A DNA stretch of 64,000 nt from Artemisia argyi (taxonomy: Eukaryota > Streptophyta > Magnoliopsida > Asterales > Asteraceae): positions 258,572,544-258,636,543 of the forward strand of contig CM060708.1 of assembly GCA_030686995.1 (NCBI GenBank). The letters run 5' to 3'. A program made the translations under genes and the position numbers. Below, piece by piece: positions 30,854 through 41,869 of this stretch. The first letter of the stretch is position 1, and each line of letters starts with the position of its first letter. The notes below the pieces were generated by a model. The model searched no databases, was not told where the DNA came from, and saw only the letters and a list, made by a program, of their open reading frames with translations.

Positions 30854-33332
30854 TATACCCTTACACTTGAGATTTGCTTGTCCTCAAGCAAATGCGCTTT
30901 TATTCTAGTCAAAATACAAGTTAGGGGTCATTTAACACTAATATAAAAGTAATTACAACAAATAATCGTTCCACTAAAGACCAATAGACAAGCACGGAGG
31001 TCATATACTAGCACCTCACAAATAGTGTTTAGATACTCACATCTCTCGGGTGTAATAAAGTGTAAATTACAATATGGAAACGGAAGATATCTCTCACTAC
31101 CTGTCATAGCAAAATAGATTACCATAGGCTTGGGAAAGGATCAAACCTCCACCACATGGCATAAGCACCTAGGATAAACTATCAAAGAGGTCTTTTAAAG
31201 GGTTGTAACGTTAGGTGTAGGGATATGAAATACAAGGTTTTGTTGGATAAAGGAAGTTTTACTGGTGGCGAGTTAACAATCTTAGTCAATTACATGTACA
31301 ATATGACGTTGCTAAGCCAAGACTAGACTCGACTTAAGCTAATAAATGAAAAATAACAAAAATATAAAATGAACATAGAATGAAACGGGATGATAGTCCG
31401 TATGTTTTTTCTCTTTTTCCTTTTTCTATATTTTTTTTCTTTTTCTTGATTTTTCGATTTTTTTTTTTTTTTTTTTCATACACTCTTACCCTACCATCCA
31501 AAATAATACATCATAGGGAATGAACATTTCCCTTACACTTGAATTTTTACATACTTTACAATAAACTAATCTAGTGACTCGAATTAGGAAAATCAAAACA
31601 CTTAGAGCACTTTTAAGATTAACGCACATATGGGGGTAATATATGATGTTCTTCCCAATTACTCCATAAAACAAGTACTTTTACCCATGAGTCCCAATCG
31701 TCCCAAAACAATATGTTCAAGGATATGACTCGACTTAGCAACCATGTAATCAATTAGATAGTTAACTTAGGGTTTAACAAATAACAATAATGCACTAAAA
31801 ATGAGCGCATACACGGAAGGCTAAGGCGATTTGGTTGTACATTTAAGTGGGGTGTAACAAATTCTTCCTTTAAGTAAAATGCTTAAAGTTAGAAACGAAA
31901 AGATAGGCTCGGAGGGGTGTACTAGGGGTATCGTGTACTAAAAATGAGTACAACGCTAAGGGTGTGGGAAAATTTAATTGACTTAACTAGCCAAGTAATA
32001 TGACTTAAATGGTCAAGTAATTATGATACGGGTTTAACACAAGGGTAATCCTAATGCCTCTTATCATGTAGTAAATCCTACTACACGAATGTAGTCTCAC
32101 TAGCAGTCTCGGGATGAATCACTAACGCAAGTTCTAGAATCTAAATACCACCGGTACACTCATAAGCACTAATAGTAAATGCTTTTCCTATCAAATCTAA
32201 AGGCGAACCTCACATATTTGGGTGGAAAATTTTTTTGAATATACGGTTATGTGCTAGTCATACAATCTCCTATCCATGAGACGCTTGCTATGGCTAAAGT
32301 TTCACTCCTAAATGTTGTAAAAAAATTTAAATTTGGCGCTAAAATTACACTAACAAGTATTTCTCATAGTTTTATTACACATCTACCATCAAACAAAACA
32401 AACTCAAGCGAAAGTGCATATGTAAGGTATCATCTTTTTACCCTCCCCTTACACTTAAGATGAACATTGTCCCCAATGTTCAAGTAAAGAATGTAAAAGT
32501 GAAAAAGTAAAGAGAATGAAATCAAATACTCCCCTGATTCGCTCGGTATGGATAATGAGGTGGCCAGGTTAAATCTTCCTCCAAGAAAATGAACAATCGA
32601 AGCTTCCCTTCCAGAATATAAATCATCTTCTTGTCATACATAACCTGTAAATCCTGATAAAATAGACAAGACAACCTCGCGTAAAATCGGCGGCATCCTA
32701 TATAAGTTACTAAATCCTAGAAAACAAGATAAGATATAATGCTTGTGGAATGAAGTTTTCAGATCTCCTGGAGATTATAAAACTTAATAATTCACAAAAA
32801 CCATAAAACTCCGTTAGAAAAACAAAACTGGTAAAATTTCCAGATTTTTTACACTTGACGCCGTCAAGAGTAAACTCTTGACGCCGTCAGAAGTGACCTG
32901 CAGAAATTCTTATGTTAAGTTTCCGGAAAATTTCTGGAAAAACTTGGTCCTACTTCCTGGAAAATCCTGCAAAACTTCATTATGACTCAATACAAGCATT
33001 TGACTCTAACAAATACGAATATACATGTTCATTTAATATTGTGGAGAATCATGATCGGTTTGTTTCTGGAAAACATATTTGGGGTTTCCCCTTACACTTA
33101 TCTTTTGCAAAAATACTTTTAGGTGAAGTTAAGACTAGGCCAAAACAACAAAGTAAAGTATTTTCACTATTTAGTTTAGAAACATGATCTACCAACAATA
33201 AAAAAAATAAAACATGCATACGGAAGCAAATAACAAACAAACAAAATAAAATCACACAAAACATGGGTTGCCTCCCAAGAAGCGCTTTTCTTTATTTACG
33301 AGTCTTGTAGCTAGACTCAAGGTCATGGGTTA
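30854..33332 (-). mobile_element. Element F 3' noncoding internal region
   Basis: Intact counterpart of the regions in C and H. Contains the LTR-proximal purine tract, further AAGTGTAAGGGG copies (seen in plus as CCCCTTACACTT), the T-rich tract (31405-31478), the palindrome hairpin (32856-32889) and GGGTTGCCTCCC (33265-33276). I see no conserved reading frame. Confidence 0.8.
32856..32889 (-). other. Hairpin of paired TGACG/CGTCA palindromes (element F copy)
   Basis: Arms TGACGCCGTCAAGAG (32856-32870) and CTCTTGACGCCGTCA (32875-32889) with loop TAAA pair over 15 positions except the central one. The inner arm differs from C and H by compensated changes. Confidence 0.7.
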
Positions 33333-35852
33333 CTACGTGATACGGGTGAGTTCCTCATTGAGGACATCTTTGGGATCAAACTTAGGTTTCAACTTCCTAT
33401 CGGTTTCCTTAGTATGTTATGACCTTTCAAACTTTTCTCCATCCGGATCATACAAAGTCATCCTCATATGCCATGATCCGTCACCTTCTTTAGGTGGCTT
33501 GTCCCACCTCCATTTACACTTGTATCCCTCTCTTTTCCATTTATTCCTTTCTATGTTAATGGGCATTATGCTTAAGAACTCAATCATCTTCCTAAAGACC
33601 AAGGGGTCCTCAAAAGGGTCTAGCTCTTCATCTCTAGCTATGAGTTTTTCTACCGAATGTGTCTTTTCGATGAAGTCTTTTTCTAGATAAAATGGGCATT
33701 GAGGTCCTATAAAGTTCCTTTCTATCCAAGGTCCATATCTAGACGGTCTCCTATTTATCTCTACCCAATGCGGTGTCGGTTCATCATCACAATCATAACT
33801 ATGCTTCTTAACATCGTACACCGACCAAGTATCGCCTTCACCTACCGTTATCTTGGATTCCTTACAATCTATCATGGCACTAGCGGTTGCTAAAAATCCT
33901 CTTCCTACCAATAATGGGCATATAGTGTCACTAACCATGTCTAGGACGTGAAAATCCGCTAATATAGTTAACTTTCCTACGTGAACAACTACATCCTTAA
34001 TCATTCCAACCGGGTGGGCAATACTCCCATCTGCTAGCCCTATCAATACCTCCATTTCCTCTAACTTTCCTTGCTTAAGAGCAGTGAATAAGGATAAAGG
34101 AATCAAGTTGAGGCTTGACCCTAAATCGGCTAGTGTGTCGAAGGCTTCGGATCTTCCTATCTTACAAGGCAAAACAAATATACCCGGATCATCAAGCTTT
34201 TTAGGCAACTTGTTTTGAACGAAGGCGGTCCCATTTTTACCTAGCTTACACTTCTCATATTTTTCTAGGAGGGCACTATAGTAAGGAGCACGCGCTAAGA
34301 CATCAATGACGGGGCGTTCAAGGTGAAGTTCTTTGAATTCATCGTCAAGGTCTTGCATAAGAGGTGTTTCAACTATGCTTTTGACCGGCTCTATATTGGG
34401 TGTTTTATTTAATTAGTCCTTTTGAAGAACTTGGTTTTGTTTGAAACACGTGCTCGTGGATTTAACCGAGTAGTATTGTGGGTGACGAAACTGAAGATAT
34501 GGAATTGACGTTTAGTTTCGGATTTTTGATTGTGTCGCTTGGAAGTGCTCCCATTTCTCGGTCATTGAGAATCTTCAACAATGCGTCAATTCTAGTGGTC
34601 ATCTCGCTTTGCTTTTGTTTGAAATCGGCTTCAAACTTAGATATGCGAGCTTCTTGAGATGCCATGAACTTAGACATCAATCCTTCAAGGTTGTTGGTAC
34701 TACCATAGTTGTTAGAAGGATTGTTGTTGAAAGTACAGTTGGAGGGTGAACCGGTTGGTTGGTAACGAGTAGGCGGATTGGAAGAATTGGGTTGATTTTG
34801 TTTCCACCTACGGTTTGGGTGATTTTTCCACGAGGGGTTGTATGGATCACCGTAAGTGTTTGGCTCGGGCATGAAAGTGTACCACTTATCTCCCGCTTCG
34901 TCGGTACGCGTGGATGCGTAGTCCGCGAAAGCTGTTCCAGGGAGTTCCACACCATCATGAGTGTCGTGGGGACCACTACATAATTCGCATGAAGAAGTGA
35001 TTTTGTTCACTTGGCTTGAAGGCTTAGGAGCTACGTAAGATTTCATGAGAAACTTGACTTGGTCCTCAAGTTCCATGATCCTACGGTCGGGAGTGCTAGA
35101 ATTGTTCGAAGGCAAAGATATTGCCTTGACCGTTTTGTTCAAGTCACGGGGATCATTCCAACTTTCGTTGTCATAGAGAGCAAGATCTTCTATGAGTTCC
35201 CATGATTGTTCCGCACTTAGATCACATAGCTTACCACCGGCCGATTGGTCAATGGCTCGCCTCGTGGAGATGTCGATATGGTCATAAAAGATTTGGACTT
35301 GGAGCCAAAGATCTATGCCATGATGGGGGACTTTTTGGAGTAAGTCCTTGAAACGAGTCCATGCTTCATAAAGAGATTCATTTTGACGTTGTTGGAACAT
35401 CAAGATGTCATTTCTAAGCTTAGTAGTTCTCCCCGGTGGGAAAAATTGAGCAAGGAAACGAGTGGTGAGATCATCCCATGTGGTGATGGATCCCGTGGGT
35501 AAACGCTCAAGACATTGACTAGCTTGATCCCGTAGAGAGAATTGGAATAGGCGTAATCGGGTTGTCTCTCTAGTTGCAACATCTAGGTCTATGGAATCTA
35601 CGATTTTGAGGAAGTCCTTAAGATGTTGGTTTGGATCTTCAGAACGAAGTCCATGGAATGCACATCCGCTTTGCACCAACAAGATGGTGTCGGATCGCAA
35701 GGGGGTCACATTGGCTCCGGTGAGCTCAATGGTGTTTCGGTAGCCTTGGTGGCTAGGTCGGGAATACTCTCCTAAGGTTCGGGGCCTAAGGGGTTCTAAT
35801 GGTGGTTTTGTTGTGGTGGGATGACGGGTTCAAAGATGTTCCCGTTGTCCAT
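33333..35852 (-). pseudogene. Element F gag-protease gene, broken
   Basis: The family ATG is at 35852 (MDNGNIFEPV). A deletion puts the first ~50 codons out of frame with the gag block that reads from about 35709. That block is the longest intact gag here: RSDTILLVQSGCAFHG, LRLFQFSLRDQASQ, FLAQFFPPGRTTKLRNDI, the RIMELEDQVKFLMKSY helix, CELCSGPHDTHDG (last Cys lost). After a break near 34460 the protease-like region runs 34358-33417: SEAFDTLADLGSSLNLIPLS and CPLLVGRGFLATASA. A stop at 33417 replaces a tyrosine codon; similarity ends at 33333. Confidence 0.88.
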
Positions 35853-35990
35853 GATGTCGGATGGTTACGAACAAAGGCACAAAGAAATAAGATAGACTAA
35901 AGAGAACCTAAAAATAAAAATAAAATCATACTAGAAAGGAATCTAGCAAGTAGACCTAATAAAAAGAAATTCTAACCTAGACAATAACTA

Positions 35991-36010
35991 TTCCCCGGGC
36001 TGCGGCGCCA
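35991..36010 (-). other. Primer-binding site of element F (tRNA-Asp type)
   Basis: In sense, TGGCGCCGCAGCCCGGGGAA, six bases from the LTR. It matches the complement of the plant tRNA-Asp 3' end except for two substitutions and one inserted C. Confidence 0.8.
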
Positions 36011-36016
36011 AAAACT

Positions 36017-37419
36017 TGATACGTGGGAATCGCACCAGGATTTACCTCTCAAGGGATCTTGAGAAGCTTACAACCCCACCAGGCAGTGTACCTGATCGTT
36101 GTAGTATAGTATAGTGACAAGTACCGGGGGATTGATCGTTTAGCTTAGGAATAGTGTCGCTAGGATTAGAAAACCTAAATACTAGTTCTAAAGGTGAGGG
36201 ATGATTATTTTTGTATTTTATATTTTTTAGAAAGCAAGTAAAAATCTCGGGTTTGAAGGATTTGGGTGGAATTAGTTGCTAATCAACTAACCAAATACTA
36301 AAGATGCAATCAAAATAAAATACTAGAAATGAAAATAAGCGAAATTATACTAAAATTGTGAGCAATAAGTGGAGAAAATGTGTTTACTTAGATTTCACTA
36401 CTCCCTAGACATCTTTTACACGTTAATTACTTGTTATAATTGCATGGATGACGGATCGTATTCCTTAATACCATTCATGGGGTGGCACACTTAACTCCCC
36501 AATTCTATGAGCTCTTATCTCCTCCTATACCATGCCCAGCACAACCATAGGGATTATAAACAGTGGCTCATGCATTAAATACAACCAATAAAGACCTAGT
36601 GCGCGTCGGTTCATGTTTCTTAAGACGTTCAAGCATGTTACCAATTGGAGATCTGCCAGTTTTCTTAAGCCTAACGTATAAATCATTCATCCAAGACAAG
36701 TATAAACAAGTAATCAACACATAATTAACATCTAGGTTTCATTAGATCCAAGCAAACACAAGATAGATCTGGCCTAGCATGATGGAATTAAGACAAGAAC
36801 AAGATATAGACAACCAACACATAGACATATTGATTGAATTAAAAGAACACTTATCTCAATTACACATGAAAGGTATCAAGGGCTTAGAACCCTTGAAAAA
36901 CCTGTAAAATTCGCACCAAGTTCGTACTTAGGGTTTCTCCAAAACTTCTCTCTTTTTAATGTGAAAATTAGAAAACTATATATAGGAAAAGGGGTCTGAC
37001 GGCGTCAAGAATAAACTTGTGACGCCGTCACCTCGCCGCCAAAACTCTTCTCGGACTGCCTTGATCTACATTTGACGCCGTCATGTGATAATCATTTCCA
37101 GGCCGTCATGACTTTTACTCTTGACGCCCTACTTCGTGACGCCGTCAAACTGTACTGGATCGTCATGGAATTTTGCTCTTGACGCCGTCAGGAAGTTACT
37201 CTTGACGCCGTCACCTACTGTTCCCAGCATGGAAAATTAAGACTTTGGCGTTTTCTTCACTTTTATGCTCCAAAAACATCCGAATTGCTTCCTTTTCCAG
37301 ATTTCACTCCCAAAGTACCTAAAATCACAAAAGGAATGATTTAGGGCAATATTTGATCAAATAAATTCAATTCCGGGCTTAAATGACCCCCTAAAAGTGG
37401 ATCATTTTTCGCCTCATCA
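36017..37419 (-). repeat. 5' LTR of element F (1403 bp)
   Basis: Nearly identical to 29453-30853. Hairpin at 36045-36066, tRNA-Asp-like stretch at 36095-36123, TATA box CTATATATAG at 36975-36984, motif array at 36995-37215. The LTR start (right end) is followed by CTATC. Confidence 0.94.
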
Positions 37420-37424
37420 CTATC

Positions 37425-37820
37425 CCATCCGCGTGATCATGCAGGGTTTAACTCTTGGGAGGCACATAGCATAGAATGCAGAAAGCCGAAGCTGATTTCT
37501 TCTTAAAGCCTGATGAGTCCCAACTACAGGTTCCAGTGTTCGCGCGACCGCGTGACATCCTGAACCCCTTCGCCCTTGAGACGGAGGTACCACTGAAGGA
37601 AGTTTTGGAGCGCCATGAAGAGAGGGCGGCCAAGAAGAGGGGTCTTAAAGGGAAAGCCACTCTCTGCGGTGTGTGTGCTGCACATCTTCTCAGATCGGAT
37701 GGCATTGCAGTCAGCGTGGCGACAGTGTCACCAAAGGATGCACTCTTGCTGAAGAAACTTCAGGAGGCGGGGAGCTCAGCTATGCCAGAGCCTTCCACTG
37801 AGCGTGTTCATAGTGTGTAG
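37425..37820 (+). pseudogene. Antisense gene of element E, terminal exon
   Basis: Resumes the antisense gene after element F. The clear frame is 37476-37820: KAEADFFLKPDESQLQVPVFARPRD..., ALETEVPLKEVLERHEERAAKKRGLKGK, ending ERVHSV with TAG. The frame entering from exon 4 meets a stop (TAG near 37470), so at least one more indel separates them. A polyadenylation signal AATAAA follows at 37872-37877. Confidence 0.6.
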
Positions 37821-38707
37821 ATATGTATAACTCTTAGTTATAGTTTTTGTAAAAACTTGTAGTTTTTAGTAAATAAAGTTATTGAACTCTTTTATGCACA
37901 TGTGTTGTTTTTGTATTTAGATGTTTTGTGTGTCTTTATTTCGTGAAAGACTTATCTAGAGTAACAAACGTGCAAAGAATATCTTCTATTTGAGCACAGA
38001 ATTTGTGCATTAAGTTCGTAACTTAAAAATGTTTGTGGTCCATAACCTTAACAAACGTGCGAGTAGATATGTATCATACTATGTTTATCATTTATAGTAA
38101 CCAAGTGTCTTGGTTTGTTAGTTCGTTTTATACTTGTTGTTGCGCATTCATTGTGAGATGCGTACTAAGATCTAGTCTTGTATGAGATTAGTGTACGAAC
38201 TTAGGAGTCAGTTGTTTTGAATCCATGTGGTGGGGTGCAGCGTACTGCGAATTCCACTATGTAAGAATCAATTGTCTTGAGTCTAAGTTTTGTTAAACGC
38301 GCACAGTGTGCGATAAAGTGCATCCATCATGGGATGTACCTGTGAACTTACTCCAACGTCTTGATAGTAAGGTGTTTAACAGGGATACGTGACCCGGTGT
38401 TGATGGGTTTGCAACCCTCTTACTCAACGAGTACTTTAGTAGGTTTACTCATCCTGTCTGCCCTCGTGTGGTCTTAATATGTGCATGCACGCCATGTAGG
38501 CAATAATGTAAACAGAATTGAAACATAAATAAATAATGTAAACAATAATGTTAAATTGTGTTGTGGAGTTAGCTAGAAACCACAACGTTTTATTAATTAT
38601 TGCAAGTGCAAAAAAGACAATTTCCTAAGAAAGAAAACAAAAGTAAATACACCAACATTTATTGAACGCTTACTAAAGTGCAGAGGTGTCAGTGTGTGGG
38701 TCGTGGC
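37821..38707. other. Convergent 3' ends within element E
   Basis: Noncoding stretch between the antisense gene (plus) and the integrase end (minus). It holds AATAAA at 37872-37877 and no supportable reading frame. Confidence 0.6.
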
Positions 38708-40015
38708 CTAAAGGTAGCATCTCTTGAGATTGCAAATGTTCCAGGTGCGTGGTAGCTCGTGGCCTTTCATGTCGCGCACTCTGTACACACCGTCGCCTAA
38801 TGCCTCTGTGACCTCGTAAGGCCCTTCCCACTTGGGTCTGAGCTTGCCTGTGTCTTCTGCGTGGCTTGCATCGTTGGCGCGGTATACAAAGTCCCCTGGT
38901 TTGAAAGAAGTGTTTTTGACTCGTGCGTGATAATACTTTTTCATCTTTGATTTAGCTTTTGCTCCGCGGATAGCCGCCCTCTCGTGTCGTTCTTCCAACA
39001 GATCTAAGTCAATACGCCGTTCATCATCGTTTGTTGTGACGTTAACTTCTGATGTACGGATTGTTGGCATTCTAATTTCTGCTGGTGTAACAGCTTCTGT
39101 CCCGTAGACAAGAGAAAAAGGTGTATCGCCGTCGCTGACTTTGATTTCTGTGCGGTGGGCCCACAAAACATGTGATAATTCGTCCACCCATCTTCCTTTG
39201 TGTCTGTCCAAGTGAGCCTTAATTCCTTCACCCAGGCTACGATTCGCGCATTCTACTAATCCATTTGTTTGTGGATGTTTAACTGATGCGAAGTGCTGTG
39301 TGATGTTCAGCTGCGCGCACCAATCTTTGAATGGGTTATCACAGAATTGTTTTCCGTTGTCCGAAATAATTTCTCCAGGTAGGCCAAAGCGGCATACGAT
39401 GTTATCCCAAATGAATCGTTTGACCTGGTTGCCTGTGATACTTGCCACTGCTTTTGCCTCGATCCATTTGGTAAAGTAATCAATGGTGACAATGAGGAAT
39501 TTGAGCCCTCCTGGCGCAACTGGAAAGGGTCCTGCAATATCAATTCCCCATTTATGGAATGACCATGGTGAGGTGATGGATGTTAACTCATGTTGTGGTC
39601 GACGCGAAATTGGTCTGTGAACTTGGCAGTCGTTGCATCTCCTAATCATGTCTCGCGCGTCGCGGTGCATGGTAGGCCAGTAGTACCCGGAGCGCAATGC
39701 GCGCGCTACAACAGACCGTGGTCCTGAATGCATGCTGCAAGAGCCAGCATGGATTTCCCAGAGTACGTAATATGCCTGTAAGGGTCCGACGCACCTGAGC
39801 CATGGTTGTAGGAATGAACGCCGATATAGGATACCATCTCGAAGTTCGAACCTCTGCGCTGTGCGCCGTATCCGTCGAGCGTCCTTTTGTTCTTGGGGGA
39901 GTGTTCCCTTGCTAATAAAGTCCACGATGGGTGTCATCCATGTAGAATGTTCTTCCTCTATTACTGTGGATACTTCCCTCTCAGAGATGGATTTGTTCTT
40001 CAAGGTTTCCACCAA
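38708..40015 (-). pseudogene. Element E integrase (Ty3/gypsy)
   Basis: 435 residues downstream of RT in the same frame. The HHCC zinc-binding region ends in CNDCQ. The catalytic triad is visible: GIDIAGPF (first Asp), IISDNGKQF (second Asp), NGLVECANR (Glu). The C-terminal part has the KPGDFVYRAND...GKLRPKWEGPY block that contacts nucleic acid. There is no chromodomain, as expected for Tat. The leading methionine is arbitrary, since integrase is processed from a polyprotein, and stops separate it from RT. Confidence 0.9.
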
Positions 40016-41791
40016 TACTTGTTTTGACAGGTGTGCAAAGCTTGTGGATGCGATTTTACTTAGCGCCTCTGCTTTTTTATTTTCTCCTTATGGGATTTGT
40101 TTGATGGAGAATTTGTCAAAATTCTTGATCAAGGACTTGGCTTTATCGAGGTACTGGATCATGTGTTCTTCTTGAGCCACATACTCGCCTAACACGTGGT
40201 TAACTACTAATCATGAATCCACATTAGCTTCTAGGTTACGTACACCCATTTGATTTGCGATGCGTAGTCCAGCCAGTAATGCTTCATATTCTGCCTCATT
40301 GTTTGTGGCTATGAATTCAAAGCGTAGTGCGTAAGTGTGCTCTGTTCCATCTGGGCTGGTAAGGATAAGACCTGCGCCTGATCCTTCTGCGCACGAGGAT
40401 CCATCTATAAATAGAACCCATGGTTCTTGTAATGGTATTTCAACCTTTGGTGATGGAGCATCAGCATCTGGCTTCTCGATAATGAAATCAGCCAATATCT
40501 GTCCTTTGATCGCTGTGCGCGGCCTATAGGAAATGTTATGTTCGCTCAATAACACACTCCACTTTTGAAGCCGCCCTGATGCATCAGGTTTGGAGATAAC
40601 CTGCTTGATGGGTTGGTCCGTGATTACAGCTATTGGATGCGCTTGAAAGTACCTGCGCAGCCTTTTAGCTGCAAATACTAGAGCTAGGACCAGCTTCTCC
40701 ATAGCAGTGTAGTTAGTCTCTGTCTTCTTGAGGGCTTTGCTTACAAAGTATATAGGTGTTTGAACAGAGTTTCTGTCTGTCAGTAGTACCGCGCTGACTG
40801 CTCCATGGGTCGCTGAGAGATACATGATCAATTCTTCCCCTTGTCGGGGTGCGACAAGTTTTGGTAGCTCTGCTAGGCTTTGTTTCAGCTGCTGGAAAGC
40901 TTCTTCCGCTTCTGGAGTCCATCGAAAATCTCCTTTCTTTGTGCACTTCGTGAGTGTTTTAAAGAGAGGAAGTGATTTGTCCGCTGATTTGGACAAGAAT
41001 CGGTTCAGCCCGGCTAGTTTGCCGTTTAGCGACTGGACTTCTTTTATTGTGCGCGGTGAAGGTAGCTCGATGACCGCTCTTATTTTTTCTGGACACGGTT
41101 TAATACCATCGGGTTCTATTAGGTATCCAAGAAACATACCTTCTGTTGCTCCGAAAATGCACTTCTTAGGATTCAATTTCATGTTTATTCTTCCCAATGT
41201 TTTAAACGTCTCCTCTATGTCACGCACCAATTCCTCTTCGGTATGGCTTTTTATGACTATATCATCAACATAGACCTCCAAATTGCGACCTACTTGCTTC
41301 TCAAATGCGTTGTCCACTAACCGTTGGTATGTGGCTCTTGCATTTTTTAAGCCGAAGGGCATTTTTGTATAGCAATGCACCCCTTGACTCGTGTGGAAAG
41401 CTGTTTTTTCTTCATCCTCCTTGGCCATTTGAATTTGGTGGTATCCTTTGTACGCGTCTAGGAAGCATTTAAAGGGATACCCGCACAGGGATTCTACTTT
41501 CCAATCAATTTCTGGTAGTGGGTTGCAGTCTTGTGGACATGCTTTGTTGAGATCGGTGAAGTCCACACACATTCTCCAGTTACCATCGCTTTTCTTTACC
41601 ATCACTGGGTTGGAAAGCCAATCGTGGTAATAAACCTTTCGCATGATCCCTGCATCCACAAGCTTGTGTACTTCTTCTAGGATAGCTTTTGCGCGTTCTG
41701 GAGCTTGGCCACGTTTTTTCTGTCGTATTGGAGGATATCCTTGTTGGATTTCGAGCTTGTGTTCAGTGATGGCTCTTGGTACTCCGGTCAT
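40016..41791 (-). pseudogene. Element E reverse transcriptase-RNase H (Ty3/gypsy)
   Basis: RT motifs in order: VMVKKSDGNWRMCVDFTDLNKACP, FLDAYKGYHQI, TKMPFGLKNARATYQRL and the catalytic YVDDIVIKS, followed by GYLIEPDGI and a connection domain. RNase H begins LFIDGSSCAEGSGAGL, with NNEAEYEALLAGL. The long frame ends at TGA (40211-40213); the continuation to 40016 is in the same frame with at least one further stop near 40090. The upstream frame is also shared with gag-protease across stops at 41868 and near 41803. Confidence 0.9.
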
Positions 41792-41869
41792 GTGTTTGGG
41801 TTCCTATGCAAAGATGTTTAGGTTCTTTTGCAATAATGCGCACACAGCTGCTTTACCCTTGTCGGACAG

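Larger units (their letters stand above)
29453..37419 (-). mobile_element. Element F: complete TR-GAG retrotransposon, 7967 bp
   Basis: Two LTRs (29453-30853 and 36017-37419) about 99% identical by eye, TSD CTATC (29448-29452 and 37420-37424). Sense is minus: PBS at 35991-36010, gag and protease at 33333-35852, then a noncoding 3' region. There is no RT or integrase gene and no room where one was lost, so it is non-autonomous. It interrupts the antisense gene of element E, making it the innermost layer of the nest and one of the younger insertions. Confidence 0.95.
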
